From positions 3,741,501 through 3,805,500 of the forward strand of contig NC_018010.1 in assembly GCF_000265405.1 (NCBI RefSeq): DNA of 64,000 nt, read 5' to 3'. This document shows positions 42,553 to 52,658 of this stretch, piece after piece. This stretch comes from Belliella baltica DSM 15883 (lineage in GTDB: Bacteria > Bacteroidota > Bacteroidia > Cytophagales > Cyclobacteriaceae). A program made the position numbers and the translations under genes. Each line of letters starts with the position of its first letter. The stretch's first letter is position 1. The notes beneath the pieces are model-generated. The model saw only the letters and a program-made list of their open reading frames with translations. It was not told the DNA's origin and ran no database searches.

Positions 42553-45498
42553 TCAAATTAAAGCTTCCCAAAGAACTTCTACAGGATGCTTTGCTCTTCT
42601 TGAAGTTCCGTCTGCAATTTGGTGCCTGCAGGATGTTCCGGGTGCTACTATTTGTGTTTCTAAGGAAGCCTCTCTCACCGCTGGAAAGAGTACCATCTCT
42701 CCTATCTGCATACTCAAATCATAGTGCTCTGACTCGTAGCCAAAAGAACCTGCCATGCCACAACATCCAGAAGGGATTACCTCCACTTGGTAGTTTTCTG
42801 GTAAGGATAATAATTTTTGCGTCCATGAAAGGGAAGACATTGCTTTTTGATGACAATGTCCATGAAGTTTGATTTTTTTGGATTCTTTGGTAAAAGATTC
42901 TGATTTGATATTTCCAGAAGCTATTTCTCTTCCTATAAATTCGTCAATTAATAAGGTATGGAATTTCAATTTCTTTGCTCCTTCCACAAATTCCTCGGAA
43001 ACTAACTTTGGATACTCATCTCTAAAACTCAATATTGCTGAAGGTTCAATCCCAACCAAAAGTGAATTACCATCTATAATATTTTGAAAAACATCGACAT
43101 TTCTATCAGCATGTTTCCTGGCTTTTTCAAGCAATCCTTTAGACAATGCCGATCGACCACTTTCATCATGATCTACCACTTTCACATCATAACCTAGTTT
43201 ATTTAAAAGCTTAATCGCTACTATGCCTATCTCTGTATCATTATGATTGGTAAATTCATCAATAAATAAATAAAGTGACTTGATTACTTTTTTTGGCTTT
43301 GGTAAGTTTTCATAATTCTTATTATACCAATTTCTTAGACTTTGATTTGAAATTTTCGGAAGTTGACGCTTAGGCGCAACACCCAATATAGTTTTCATCA
43401 GACCACTTGTCCATGAATTCGTAAGACCGAAATTGGCTAATCCAGAAACTTTCGATCCTAATTCATTGAGTTCATTGATATGAGCAAAAGCCTTTGATCG
43501 AAGCGGAGTGCCATGTGTTTTATGGTATTGATACTGAAATTCGGCCTTCATAGATGACATATCTACATTAGAAGGACACTCTGCTGTACAGCCTTTGCAT
43601 GATAAACATAAATCGAGGGCTTCTTTGATTTCTGAATGATCAAAGGCATTTTCTTTTTTGTCAAGGGTCAGAAATTCTCTTAACACATTTGCTCGACCTC
43701 TTGTCGTATCTTTTTCATTACGTGTTGCTTGATAACTTGGACACATTGTACCGCCTGATTCAGGAAGCTTACGACAGTCTCCCGAACCATTACATTTTTC
43801 AGCCAATCTCAAAATCCCTCCAGTCTGATCGAAATTGAGTAATGTCTTTAGAATGGGAGTTTCTACATCTGCTTCATAGCGAAGCGAAGTATTCATAGGA
43901 GCAGTATCTACAATTTTTCCTGGATTGAAAATATTATCTGGATCCCAAGTGTATTTAATTCGTCTAAAAAGCTGGTAGTTCTCCTCCCCCACCATCAATG
44001 GAATAAATGGTGCTCTTACCCTTCCATCCCCATGTTCACCACTCAAAGAGCCATTGTACTTTTTTACTAACTTGGCGACATCCAGAGAAATTTTGTAAAA
44101 CTCTTCTTGATCGGATTTTTTCTTTAAATCCAAAATGGGTCTTAAATGAATCTCTCCTGCTCCTGCATGTGCATAATGAACAGGCTGCTGCCCATAAGAC
44201 TCCATCATTTTATCAAATTCATCTATATAATTTGCTAAATCCTCGATATCAACTGCCGTATCTTCTATACATGCCACTGCTTTTGCATCACCTGGAATAT
44301 TGGCCAAAAGACCCAAACCTGCACTTCTCAAAGCCCATGCTGATTTTGTCATACTAGGTTCTATCACAGGAAAAGCGTAACCTAAAGCCGCTTTTTGAAG
44401 ATCTAAAATTAACTTTTCTGCTTTAAGTCTAGCTTCTTCTTCTGTTTTTCCGGTAAACTCCACCATCAACAAAGCCAAGGGATCGCCTTCCACAAAGTAT
44501 CTATTTTTGCTATACTCTATACTTTCTTTGGTGCAGTCCAAAATAATCTTGTCCATCAACTCCACAGCTGTAGCAGGGTGCTTCATTGCAACCTGAGCTG
44601 CTTTCATACTTTCATGGATAGAGTTAAAATGTGCCGCAACAACGACTTCTATGGGATCAGGAAGTGGATCTAAAGAAATTTTTATTTCTGTGGTAAATGC
44701 TAACGTTCCTTCTGAACCTGCGAGTAGTTTACAAAAATTAAATGGGTCTCCATTTTCTGAAAATATTTCAGAATCCAGTAAATAATCGACTGCATAACCT
44801 GTGTTTCGTCTATGAATTGACTTTTTAGGGAAATTATCATTAATCTCTTTCTGTGTTTCTCTTTTCGAAAGTTCTTCCTTAATCTGCTGATATATTTTTC
44901 CTTCCAGAGAGTCTAATTGACATTTTTGCTGAAACTCAGCTTTACTCACTTGTCCAAAAGTAACGGAATTTCCATCACTCAAAATGGTATTAAGAGAAAT
45001 CACTTTTTCTCTTGTAGTGCCATACACAATGGAAGTTGTCCCAGATGAATTATTGCCAACCATTCCACCGATCATGGCTCGATTGGCTGTAGAGGTAATC
45101 GGACTAAAAAATAACCCATGTGGTTTTAAGAACCTATTGAGCTCGTCTCTAACCACACCTGGCTGTACGCTAACCCACTTTTCTTCTTTATTAAATTCAA
45201 GAATCTTGGTAAAAGACTTGGAAACATCGACCACAATTCCATTCCCTACGCACTGTCCAGCTAAGGAAGTGCCCGCTGTACGTGGAATCAATGATGTTTG
45301 ATGTTTTTTTGCAAAAGCAATCAACTTTTTGATGTCTGTATCATTTTTTGGAAAAGCGACAGCTAATGGAATCTCCCTGTAAACAGAAGCATCAGTGGCA
45401 TAAAGTGTCTTTGTGAGTGTATCATATTTCAACTCCCCATCTAATTGAGAAGATAAACTCTGCAAAAAAGGCAATAGGTTAGGTTTAGATATAGGCAT
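42553..45498 (-). CDS. FAD-linked oxidase with C-terminal Fe-S domain (D-lactate/2-hydroxyacid dehydrogenase-like, YdiJ type)
   Basis: 981 residues. N-terminal FAD-binding domain (about 45-230; PRTAGTSLAGQCVGNGIVVD, NNSSGTTSIVYG), FAD-oxidase C domain to about 540 (SLSGEHGDGRVR), then a ferredoxin-like part with CNGSGDCRKL, CLSCKGCTAECP and, near the end, CCG-type segments GHCHQKA and SGCCGMAGSFGYE. This single-chain layout matches YdiJ/Dld-type enzymes that oxidise D-2-hydroxy acids and pass electrons to the quinone pool. The exact substrate is not known. Confidence 0.93.
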   Translation of the reverse strand: MPISKPNLLPFLQSLSSQLDGELKYDTLTKTLYATDASVYREIPLAVAFPKNDTDIKKLIAFAKKHQTSLIPRTAGTSLAGQCVGNGIVVDVSKSFTKILEFNKEEKWVSVQPGVVRDELNRFLKPHGLFFSPITSTANRAMIGGMVGNNSSGTTSIVYGTTREKVISLNTILSDGNSVTFGQVSKAEFQQKCQLDSLEGKIYQQIKEELSKRETQKEINDNFPKKSIHRRNTGYAVDYLLDSEIFSENGDPFNFCKLLAGSEGTLAFTTEIKISLDPLPDPIEVVVAAHFNSIHESMKAAQVAMKHPATAVELMDKIILDCTKESIEYSKNRYFVEGDPLALLMVEFTGKTEEEARLKAEKLILDLQKAALGYAFPVIEPSMTKSAWALRSAGLGLLANIPGDAKAVACIEDTAVDIEDLANYIDEFDKMMESYGQQPVHYAHAGAGEIHLRPILDLKKKSDQEEFYKISLDVAKLVKKYNGSLSGEHGDGRVRAPFIPLMVGEENYQLFRRIKYTWDPDNIFNPGKIVDTAPMNTSLRYEADVETPILKTLLNFDQTGGILRLAEKCNGSGDCRKLPESGGTMCPSYQATRNEKDTTRGRANVLREFLTLDKKENAFDHSEIKEALDLCLSCKGCTAECPSNVDMSSMKAEFQYQYHKTHGTPLRSKAFAHINELNELGSKVSGLANFGLTNSWTSGLMKTILGVAPKRQLPKISNQSLRNWYNKNYENLPKPKKVIKSLYLFIDEFTNHNDTEIGIVAIKLLNKLGYDVKVVDHDESGRSALSKGLLEKARKHADRNVDVFQNIIDGNSLLVGIEPSAILSFRDEYPKLVSEEFVEGAKKLKFHTLLIDEFIGREIASGNIKSESFTKESKKIKLHGHCHQKAMSSLSWTQKLLSLPENYQVEVIPSGCCGMAGSFGYESEHYDLSMQIGEMVLFPAVREASLETQIVAPGTSCRHQIADGTSRRAKHPVEVLWEALI

Positions 45499-45702
45499 GT
45501 TCCAAAAATAACTAATCGAAGGTTTCCAAACTCTATTTTTTATCGGGAATATTTTCTAAAATCTTCTTTAATCAAAACATATTATGCAAGAGAGTAAAAA
45601 ATCGAAAGAAGCATTTTCCCACTAAAACTGTCACAGATAATTTGTTCAATTTGAGAATCCCAATTACATTGGGTATATTGAGGTTGATAAACCCGAGAAA
45701 TT

Positions 45703-45960
45703 ATGGCAGGAATGACAGGATTTGATATGATTAATTCCACGAAGAATAATAGAAACCTCCGAAGTGGAAGAACTAAGATTTCTGATAATCCTTATAATCA
45801 AGGCAAAGAAAATCCTGCTTCCAGAGATCCTAAAAATTATTCAGAAATGATTAATGAAAGATTTGATCGAAGAGATCAAAGAAATCAATGTTCAGTCATC
45901 ATTTTTGTTGTATTAAGCCTTCTGATGGGAATCTTTTTTTATTATTTGATGGTAGCTTAA
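45703..45960 (+). CDS. Small tail-anchored membrane protein
   Basis: 85 residues. Polar, Asn/Arg-rich N-terminal 60 residues and one C-terminal membrane helix (about 64-83, SVIIFVVLSLLMGIFFYYLMV). A perfect hairpin CCCAAT/ATTGGG (45659-45673) lies 30 bases before the ATG. Function unknown. Base use and the ordered anchor favour a real gene. Confidence 0.6.
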   Translation: MAGMTGFDMINSTKNNRNLRSGRTKISDNPYNQGKENPASRDPKNYSEMINERFDRRDQRNQCSVIIFVVLSLLMGIFFYYLMVA

Positions 45961-46029
45961 TTAATTCACTTCAATACACTCCAATTTTTTAAATTCCATG
46001 TTTATCTTTCTGAAAATTTTGGATTAATA

Positions 46030-46800
46030 ATGTTTTTCTACCTCTCCCAATTCTTAAGTATTTTAGTAATGCCATTGAGCATTTGCTTGATTCTGATCAT
46101 TTATGGATTTTTTCGAATGAAGAATAAAAAAGGAAATCGCATTTTAATTGCTGGTATCATTCTTTTAGTTTTCTTCAGTAACAAATTCATCAGCAATAGA
46201 GTAATGAACGCTTGGGAACCTGATTTTAAAGCAATTTCTTCCTTGCCTATTTATGAAATCGGAATAGTACTTACAGGTGTGACCAATTTGGACAAAAACA
46301 CCAACGACAGAACGTTTTTCAACAAAGGAGCAGACCGAGCGACGCATGCAATGCAGCTTTATAAACTAGGCAAAATCAAGAAAATCCTCATCACAGGTGG
46401 TCAGGGGCTCAATCCTACCAATTCCAATACGGAAGCTGCACTTTTGAGAGACTTTATGCTTATTGCTGGCGTCGATGAAGGAGATATTATTTTAGAAGAT
46501 CAGGCTAAAAACACATTTCAAAATGCTGTTTTCACAAAAGAAATATTGGATAACTTGGGCTATTCTGAAACTCAAAAACATCTTTTGATTACCTCTGCAT
46601 TTCACATGTACCGATCAAAAGGTTGTTTTGATAAAGCCGAATTAATTACTGATACATATCCAGTTGACTACTATGGATATGATAATAAATTTGACCTTTC
46701 AAATTTGTTGTATCCCGATCCAAATTCGATCTTTATTTGGCAAAAACTTTTCAAAGAATGGATCGGAATTATGATGTATAAGATAGTTGGATATCTTTAA
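46030..46800 (+). CDS. YdcF/ElyC-like DUF218 membrane protein
   Basis: 256 residues with two N-terminal membrane helices (about 5-28 and 38-55) and a DUF218 domain (from about 75): IGIVLTGVTN, ITGGQGLNPTNSNTEAALLRDFM, LEDQAKNTFQNAVFTKEIL and LITSAFHMYRSKGCF. Relatives (ElyC, SanA, YdcF) act in envelope integrity or lipid-carrier handling. TATCTTTC at 46003-46010 is a possible -7 box. Role inferred from the family. Confidence 0.9.
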   Translation: MFFYLSQFLSILVMPLSICLILIIYGFFRMKNKKGNRILIAGIILLVFFSNKFISNRVMNAWEPDFKAISSLPIYEIGIVLTGVTNLDKNTNDRTFFNKGADRATHAMQLYKLGKIKKILITGGQGLNPTNSNTEAALLRDFMLIAGVDEGDIILEDQAKNTFQNAVFTKEILDNLGYSETQKHLLITSAFHMYRSKGCFDKAELITDTYPVDYYGYDNKFDLSNLLYPDPNSIFIWQKLFKEWIGIMMYKIVGYL

Positions 46801-46811
46801 ATTAAACTTAC

Positions 46812-47405
46812 TCATCCAATTTTTATCTCTTCTTTTGATTCTCCACCTTCGATTTCTTCTACTAATTCAGCGTACCAATCTTCTCCAAATTTTCTGATTA
46901 AAGCATCTTTGAGGAATTTGTAAATCGGCACTCCAAGTTTAGAACCCAAAACGCAAGCCGCACTGCAAATATCCCAGCGATCATAATTTAATGCTTCGAA
47001 ATCATCATACTTTTTTACTCTAATGGGATAGAGATGACAGGAAATCGGCTTTTTGTAAGCGATCTTACCATCAAGGTAAGCTTGTTCAATACCACATTTT
47101 AAAATTCCTTTTTCATCATAAAGCGCGTAGGCACATTCTCTATTGTCTCCAATGGTAGGTGTTCCTTTGTCTCCATCTTTATCGATGACCCAAGTTCCTT
47201 GTCTTTCAACAGCATCTCTTCCTTCTTGGGTAATGTAATCTTTAACTATTGGATAGATTTCTTCAATAATTTGGGTCTCCTCATCTTCAAGTGGGGCTCC
47301 GGCGTCTCCTTCTACGCAGCATGCTCCTTTGCATTTTTCCAAATCACAAACAAAAAATTGCTCTTTTATATCATCGCTTATTACAGCGTTGCCAACTAAT
47401 ATCAT
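46812..47405 (-). CDS. DUF3109 family cysteine-cluster protein
   Basis: 197 residues of DUF3109, a Bacteroidota family. Cysteines occur in [11 protein letters not shown] (about residues 20-30), [25 protein letters not shown] and [11 protein letters not shown]; the pattern fits a metal or Fe-S site like that of YkgJ-type proteins. Cytoplasmic, function unknown. Its -7 box is TAGCTTTG (47427-47434, minus strand). Confidence 0.9.
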   Translation of the reverse strand: MILVGNAVISDDIKEQFFVCDLEKCKGACCVEGDAGAPLEDEETQIIEEIYPIVKDYITQEGRDAVERQGTWVIDKDGDKGTPTIGDNRECAYALYDEKGILKCGIEQAYLDGKIAYKKPISCHLYPIRVKKYDDFEALNYDRWDICSAACVLGSKLGVPIYKFLKDALIRKFGEDWYAELVEEIEGGESKEEIKIG

Positions 47406-47426
47406 GCTTTATAATTTCTTTGATCG

Positions 47427-47434
47427 CAAAGCTA
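47427..47434 (-). promoter_or_regulatory. Promoter -7 box (TAGCTTTG) of the DUF3109 gene
   Basis: Exact TAnnTTTG match in the common context GTAGCTTTGC, 21 bases before the start codon. Confidence 0.5.
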
Positions 47435-47526
47435 CAAAAAAGCTTCTCTTTACCTCGATAAAAGGTTTGGATAATTATTCCTACACTTTTTCAAAGATGT
47501 TCATTTACTTAGAAAAAGCAATAACA

Positions 47527-47558
47527 AAAAAACCGGGCTGCAAACCCGGTTTTTTTTA
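47527..47558 (-). terminator. Terminator of the cupredoxin lipoprotein gene
   Basis: AAAAAACCGGG and CCCGGTTTTTT form a stem with a seven-base loop; T runs occur on both strands, so it could work in either direction. Confidence 0.88.
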
Positions 47559-48023
47559 TTAGTTAATAGCACTGATATTTCCAGTCATTGCCGCATGCCT
47601 ACCACATTGGTAAGGAGCAATTTGGGCGGCCATTTCGGCAGTCAAAGTAAATGTGATGCCAGTATCCGTTGCTATGAAATTTACAGCTGAATTACTTTCG
47701 AAAGTTCCGACCACATCATTTTGTGCCAATAGCGTCGTATTTCCTATTCCTCTGATCGTAAATGGATGGGGAAGTCCAGCCAAGTTTATAATCTGATAGC
47801 GTGATCCGATTTTGAGCGTTAATGCAGCATTATCCATATTTAAAGTAGAAGTTGCACCGCTACCCTCAATTGATGTAAAGATATAAGCCGATGTTCCAAC
47901 ATTATTTGCAGTGATCGTTGCAGAAATTGCGTTAGGGTCAGGAATTTCATCTTCTTTTGAGCAGCCTAGGGTAATCGTGAATAGAAATAATCCTGTGATA
48001 AATACTTTGATTGTCTGTTTCAT
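47559..48023 (-). CDS. Cupredoxin-like lipoprotein
   Basis: 154 residues from the ATG at 48023; a longer frame would run through the upstream terminator. Lipoprotein signal with C21 (ITLGCSK). The mature part is an all-beta domain with H86 (GLPHPFTI) and the C-terminal triad C140, H143, M146 in YQCGRHAAMTGNI, the C-x2-H-x2-M ligand set of type 1 blue copper proteins. It would be a membrane-attached periplasmic electron carrier. Its TATTTTTG -7 box is at 48052-48059. It lies downstream of the FecA-like receptor but is separated from it by a terminator. Confidence 0.82.
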   Translation of the reverse strand: MKQTIKVFITGLFLFTITLGCSKEDEIPDPNAISATITANNVGTSAYIFTSIEGSGATSTLNMDNAALTLKIGSRYQIINLAGLPHPFTIRGIGNTTLLAQNDVVGTFESNSAVNFIATDTGITFTLTAEMAAQIAPYQCGRHAAMTGNISAIN

Positions 48024-48051
48024 AAAATTTGATTTATACAGACAGATACGA

Positions 48052-48059
48052 CAAAAATA
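48052..48059 (-). promoter_or_regulatory. Promoter -7 box (TATTTTTG) of the cupredoxin gene
   Basis: Exact TAnnTTTG match on the minus strand, 28 bases before the ATG at 48023 and just beyond the receptor's terminator. Confidence 0.45.
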
Positions 48060-48072
48060 TGACGATTGGATC

Positions 48073-48107
48073 AAAAAAAGAACCGTCCCGATTTCTCGGA
48101 ACGGCTC
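48073..48107 (-). terminator. Terminator of the FecA-like receptor gene
   Basis: GAACCGTCCCGA (48080-48091) pairs with TCGGAACGGCTC (48096-48107) with one G-T pair and one mismatch; on the minus strand the loop is GAAA and seven T follow. A high-quality intrinsic terminator. Confidence 0.88.
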
Positions 48108-48209
48108 AACCCAGCACTATGAAGAAAAGCTATTTAAAGCCTTACTGACAATGAAACATGGATGTGATAAGAATGTTTTAAACTCTGGAAAAATATTTAA
48201 CTTTTTTTC

Positions 48210-50639
48210 TTAAAATTTAAACTCATAGCCCGCAGTGATAAATCTAGGAATACCTACTTTTATGCCTTGAGGCCTTCGTGTAGCGATATAGCGTTCATCT
48301 GATAGGTTTTTAATACTTAAATTAAATCTAGAATTCCATCTTTCTACATCATAACTCAGCATTGCATCAAATATCGTGTAAGCATCAATTTTACCAATTC
48401 TACCATCTAAGGACGGAACAACAGTATTTAATTCATCTCCAAACTGCTCTCCTACATAATTCATGGATAATCTTGCACCGAAACCAGATTCAGTTTCCAA
48501 AGTCAAAGCTGAATTCACAAACCAGTTTGGCGCATAGGGAGTTCTATTTCCATTAATATTGACATCATCTACAAATCTATCTGCAGCATATGTTGACAAT
48601 GCATATGTTGCATTCACATCGTAAGTTAATTTAGTTTTTGAAAATCCAAGTAGATTGCTAAAATCAAAAATGAGTGCAGATTCCACCCCTCTGTGTCTCG
48701 TAGCACCTGCATTGACTACACCAAAACCAAGTCCTCCTGCAGATTCTGATACAGGTATAATTTGATTGCTAAAATCCATAAAAAATCCAGTCATTTCCAT
48801 AAATGCCCAACTAGACAATTCTGATCTGAAACCTAATTCATAATTCCAGCTTTCTTCTGCATTTAAATCTAAAACATCACCTGTGGAAGTGATAGCATCT
48901 TTCGTTCTTGGAGGAGCATATCCTTTGTGAATGCCTCCAAAGAAATTAAGCTTCTGAATCGGTCTATAATTGAATCCCATTCCAGGGATGATTTCATGGA
49001 TCACATTTCCAGCAACCAAGGCTGTATCTCTCACTCCTATCCCTGCAAAACTTCTCCTTCTAATATCTCTTTCATAGTTGAAGTTTTCATATCTGACACC
49101 AATATTGAAATCAATTTTTTCTGAAAGTGAAAATTTATTTTGAGCATAGGCTGAAAAAGCATTCCCTGTTCTCACTTCATCTTCTACAAGATCCCCACTT
49201 TTTACACCCGCTTTTGTCCCGTTTACTCTTTGTTCATTGGCTTGCTCCCAAAGCAATCTGGTTCCAACAGTAAGTTCATTTTTCAGATTGAATAAGTTAT
49301 GATCAACTTCTAACCTTGGCTCAATCCCTCCAACTGCAAATTGTCTATTTCTATTTCCAGTACCATCCCTCATAAAAATAGCTCCTCCAGGGATATCTCT
49401 GTCTCCCCAAACTACTCCAGTCCAATTTGAAGGAGGCGTATTTGTACTGTTAATTGTAAAATCTTGTCTATTCCAATTTCTTGTTGTTGTGTAAGCATAT
49501 GCAATGGTATTCAATCTCACCTTTTCACTAAATCTATATTTATGGCTGAAACTGATAGAATATCTAGAAACATCAAGCTGATCATCGGGAGCAAGTCTCG
49601 TAAAATCCTGTCCACCTTGATCATACATGACTTGATTCAAACCAATATATGTGGAATTCGAAACTTCATTGTACAATCCTAATTTCAAACCTAGCTCAGA
49701 TTTGTCATTGATATTGAATAAAAATTTGGTATTGAAATCAGTAATATCAAAACTTGTTGGGCCAACATTATCCGCTCTCTTTTTCAAAAGATTGACTTGC
49801 ATACCTGTATTCCCGAAGGTATTGCCATAATTAACCAAACCAGAAAAATACCCACCTTGACCTCCTTGAATTCTTATAGAGCCTTCTTGCTCTTGTGGGG
49901 GATTTGGAGAAATATAATTCACTACTCCTCCAATGGTCTGAGGACCATACAGAATCTGACCTGATCCTTTCAAAATCTCAACACCAGCCATTCTATCTAT
50001 AGCTGGAGTATAATACATTTCAGGCTCTCCATAAGGTGCAAGCGCTACTGGAACACCATCTTCAAGAACCAAAACTGATCTACTTCTATCTGGATCTAAT
50101 CCTCTAATCCCAATATTGACACGCATACCAATACCTTCTTCATCTACCACATGTACACCAGGAGATCTTCTTAACACTTCATTTCCACTGATTGGAGAAA
50201 TTGTATTCAATTCTCTTTGATCAATATAAGTAACAGAACCAGGCACTTTACTAAAAACCCGATCCTTGTCTGCTATAACTGTTATTTGCGGCATCTCCAC
50301 GCCGGTTTCCATAAAAACCAAATCCAATTGATTGATTTGACCTTCTTTTACATTCACCTCTTTTGTAAATGTTTTAAAACCTACAGCCGAAACTTTTATG
50401 GTATATTCTCCATCTTCTAGATCGTATATTGCAAAAGTTCCATCCAGATTTGAATAGGCTCCTTTTACAGTACCCATGACCAAAATATTTGCAAAAGGAA
50501 TTATCTCTCCATCTAAAGATTTTATTTTCCCTGTTATTACCAAAGATTTTTCATCACCATTATTTACTGCTGCTTGTAAATCTGCTGTTCCTAAAAACAT
50601 TCCAATCAAGCATGTCAAAGCAATTAATTTTAATTTCAT
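48210..50639 (-). CDS. FecA-like TonB-dependent receptor
   Basis: 809 residues. Signal peptide (cleavage near LQAA, residue 24), a carboxypeptidase-regulatory-like domain (about 33-115), a plug domain (about 125-235; [56 protein letters not shown]) and a 22-strand barrel ending in YEFKF. The plug closely follows FecA, the ferric-citrate receptor of E. coli; iron citrate or another siderophore is therefore the likely cargo. No FecR/FecI genes are next to it. Its promoter is a full consensus match with a word shared with suf in the leader. Confidence 0.93.
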   Translation of the reverse strand: MKLKLIALTCLIGMFLGTADLQAAVNNGDEKSLVITGKIKSLDGEIIPFANILVMGTVKGAYSNLDGTFAIYDLEDGEYTIKVSAVGFKTFTKEVNVKEGQINQLDLVFMETGVEMPQITVIADKDRVFSKVPGSVTYIDQRELNTISPISGNEVLRRSPGVHVVDEEGIGMRVNIGIRGLDPDRSRSVLVLEDGVPVALAPYGEPEMYYTPAIDRMAGVEILKGSGQILYGPQTIGGVVNYISPNPPQEQEGSIRIQGGQGGYFSGLVNYGNTFGNTGMQVNLLKKRADNVGPTSFDITDFNTKFLFNINDKSELGLKLGLYNEVSNSTYIGLNQVMYDQGGQDFTRLAPDDQLDVSRYSISFSHKYRFSEKVRLNTIAYAYTTTRNWNRQDFTINSTNTPPSNWTGVVWGDRDIPGGAIFMRDGTGNRNRQFAVGGIEPRLEVDHNLFNLKNELTVGTRLLWEQANEQRVNGTKAGVKSGDLVEDEVRTGNAFSAYAQNKFSLSEKIDFNIGVRYENFNYERDIRRRSFAGIGVRDTALVAGNVIHEIIPGMGFNYRPIQKLNFFGGIHKGYAPPRTKDAITSTGDVLDLNAEESWNYELGFRSELSSWAFMEMTGFFMDFSNQIIPVSESAGGLGFGVVNAGATRHRGVESALIFDFSNLLGFSKTKLTYDVNATYALSTYAADRFVDDVNINGNRTPYAPNWFVNSALTLETESGFGARLSMNYVGEQFGDELNTVVPSLDGRIGKIDAYTIFDAMLSYDVERWNSRFNLSIKNLSDERYIATRRPQGIKVGIPRFITAGYEFKF

Positions 50640-50658
50640 AGATAATTTTTGACTATTC

Positions 50659-50667
50659 TTATTTAGA
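50659..50667 (-). promoter_or_regulatory. Candidate operator in the FecA-like leader
   Basis: On the minus strand TCTAAATAA begins 19 bases after the -7 box, as in suf (17690-17698). The 19 intervening bases agree at 12 positions with the suf leader. Likely a common repressor site; inferred. Confidence 0.4.
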
Positions 50668-50686
50668 TTTAGTATAATTAATGATG

Positions 50687-50718
50687 CAAAAGTATTCTCT
50701 ATTTAAACTTGATCCAAA
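50687..50718 (-). promoter_or_regulatory. Promoter of the FecA-like receptor gene
   Basis: On the minus strand TTTG (50718-50715), exactly 20 bases, then TACTTTTG (50694-50687). Leader of about 40 bases. Confidence 0.7.
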
Positions 50719-51054
50719 TAAGCTTTAATAATTTTTCATACTTTTTACCTATCTGTCTTTTCAAGAAATAGAAAAAATCAATTAGACGTGAATTTTAAAA
50801 TACGAACCCAAAATGAAATCAGATTTAATCAAAATTTATAATAAACACTACTTCTTCTTGATGTTTGATTTCCTATAACTCTATGTGGTAGTCTAAATAA
50901 ATTAAAGAGGTTTTACATAATTAACATCGCTTTAGGTAGAGCAAAAAACTTCTTATGGGCATACAGGAAATAAATTTTCTTTGCAGTAATCAATTTTAAA
51001 GGACATATACATCTAATTATAATAAGCAAAGAGTGAAATAAAATTCTTTTATTT

Positions 51055-51462
51055 GCGAAGTGCAAGCTGGCTTGTCGCTGTTTCGTCTGACGAAAGAGAG
51101 GAAAGTCCGGGCAACATAGAGCGCCATACTTCCTAACGGGAAGGGGTCAAGTTGGTGACGACTTGGCTACAGATAGTGCCACAGAAAATATACCGCCCCG
51201 ATCTTGATCGGAGTAAGGGTGAAATGGTGGGGTAAGAGCCCACCGTCCCAATGGCGACATTGGGAGCAGGGCAAACCTTATGGGTTGAAAGACCAAATAG
51301 GTCCCGCACCAGATTCAATTCTGGAAAAGGCTGCTCGTCTTTCTGCGGGATGGGTAGGTTGATTGAGTCTGTTCGCGAGGGCAGATCTAGATAAATGACA
51401 AGCATTCTTATTGCAAAGCAAAAAGAACACAGAACCCGGCTTATAGGCTTGCACTCTTTTTA
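51055..51462 (+). ncRNA. rnpB: RNase P RNA, bacterial class A
   Basis: Catalytic RNA that removes tRNA 5' leaders together with RnpA. The universal core GAGGAAAGTCCGGGC (51098-51112) and the 3' core ACAGAACCCGGCTTA are present, and the ends pair as P1: AGTGCAAGC (51059-51067) with GCTTGCACT (51447-51455). Length about 400 nucleotides is normal. A T run after P1 probably acts as the terminator. The exact ends are approximate. Confidence 0.96.
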
Positions 51463-51484
51463 CATCAAATCTTAAATCTACGAT

Positions 51485-52645
51485 ATGGCAAAAATTCTAA
51501 TTATTGACGATGAAAAGGTCATCCGGGCCACTTTGAAAGAAATTTTAGAATACGAAAAATATGAAATCTCCGAAGCTCAGGACGGAGAAGAAGGATGGAG
51601 AAAAATCCAAGAAGAAGATTTTGATCTCGTCCTATGTGACATCAAAATGCCTAAAATGGATGGAATGGAAGTATTAGAAAAAGCCTCCACTTTAGAAAAG
51701 CAACCGCAGTTCATTATGATTTCTGCCCATGGGTCCATTGAGACAGCCGTAGAAGCTACTAAAAAAGGAGCTTTTGATTTTGTTCCAAAACCACCTGACC
51801 TCAATAGACTTTTGCTTACAGTAAGAAATGCTTTGGATAAAAAGGAGCTTGTAACTGAAACCAAAACACTTAAGAAAAAGCTATCTAAAAAGCTAGATAT
51901 GGTGGGTGAGTCTGAACCAATCAAGCGAGTAAAAGATACCATTGAAAAAGTAGCTCCGACTGATGCAAGAGTCCTGATTACAGGGCCAAATGGTACAGGA
52001 AAGGAACTTGTTGCACATTGGTTGCATCAAAAAAGCAATAGGTCAACAGCACCTTTCATTGCGGTAAACTGCGCAGCAATACCAGCTGAATTAATAGAAA
52101 GTGAATTGTTTGGTCATGAAAAAGGTGCTTTTACATCTGCTGTCAAGCAAAGACAAGGTAAATTTGAGCAAGCAGACGGTGGTACTTTGTTTTTAGATGA
52201 AATCGGAGATATGAGTTTATCTGCACAAGCGAAAGTATTGAGAGCACTGCAAGAGCATAAAGTATCTCGTGTAGGAGGCGATAAAGATATTAAGGTTGAT
52301 GTTAGAGTATTGGCTGCTACAAATAAAGATTTGAAGAAGGAAATTGAAGAGGGGAAATTTAGAGAAGATCTTTATCACAGGTTGAGCGTCATCCTAATTC
52401 AAGTTCCCCCTTTGAAAGACAGGCAAGAAGACATTCCTTTATTAGTAGATAGATTCTTGGAGGACATTTCAAAAGAATATGGAACAGCCAAGAAGGAAAT
52501 TGATAAAAATGCACTCTCAAAACTCAAAGAATATCCCTGGACTGGAAATATTAGAGAATTGAGAAATGTTGTGGAAAGATTGGTGATTTTGGGAGAAAAA
52601 ACGATTTGTCTCGAAGACATAAAAAAATATGCTGACTTTCAATAG
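51485..52645 (+). CDS. NtrC-type response regulator without a DNA-binding domain
   Basis: 386 residues: receiver domain (1-120, phospho-acceptor D52 in CDIKMP, DDE pocket at 8-10), then a sigma-54 AAA+ domain (about 138-380; Walker A GPNGTGKE at 167-174, Walker B GGTLFLDEIGD, R-finger region NIRELRNVVERL). The chain ends right after the AAA+ domain; the usual Fis-type helix-turn-helix is absent. The sigma-54 contact loop reads GAFTSA (214-219) instead of GAFTGA. It may activate sigma-54 polymerase from solution, or act on it without a specific site. No partner kinase is adjacent. Confidence 0.9.
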   Translation: MAKILIIDDEKVIRATLKEILEYEKYEISEAQDGEEGWRKIQEEDFDLVLCDIKMPKMDGMEVLEKASTLEKQPQFIMISAHGSIETAVEATKKGAFDFVPKPPDLNRLLLTVRNALDKKELVTETKTLKKKLSKKLDMVGESEPIKRVKDTIEKVAPTDARVLITGPNGTGKELVAHWLHQKSNRSTAPFIAVNCAAIPAELIESELFGHEKGAFTSAVKQRQGKFEQADGGTLFLDEIGDMSLSAQAKVLRALQEHKVSRVGGDKDIKVDVRVLAATNKDLKKEIEEGKFREDLYHRLSVILIQVPPLKDRQEDIPLLVDRFLEDISKEYGTAKKEIDKNALSKLKEYPWTGNIRELRNVVERLVILGEKTICLEDIKKYADFQ

Positions 52646-52658
52646 TCAGCATATTTTT
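52623..52658. terminator. Bidirectional terminator between the regulator and the small lipoprotein
   Basis: AAAAATATGCTGACT (52623-52637) pairs perfectly with AGTCAGCATATTTTT (52644-52658). The stem overlaps the stop codon of the regulator and abuts that of the convergent lipoprotein gene, serving both strands. Confidence 0.85.

Larger units (their letters stand above)
50640..51054. other. 415-bp intergenic region between the FecA-like gene and rnpB
   Basis: Holds the receptor promoter (50687-50718), its putative operator (50659-50667), and a 12-base copy of the suf leader word (TAGTCTAAATAA, 50889-50900). The rest is AT-rich with no ORF. The promoter of rnpB must lie near the right-hand end but no exact consensus box is seen. 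Confidence 0.55.

Noticed and set aside
47911..48213. A 100-codon plus-strand frame
   Set aside because: It crosses the cupredoxin start, its promoter and the receptor terminator on the opposite strand and shows no coding character.
51133..51405. A 90-codon open frame on the minus strand
   Set aside because: It lies wholly inside the RNase P RNA gene and has no family resemblance; the RNA structure explains the lack of stops.
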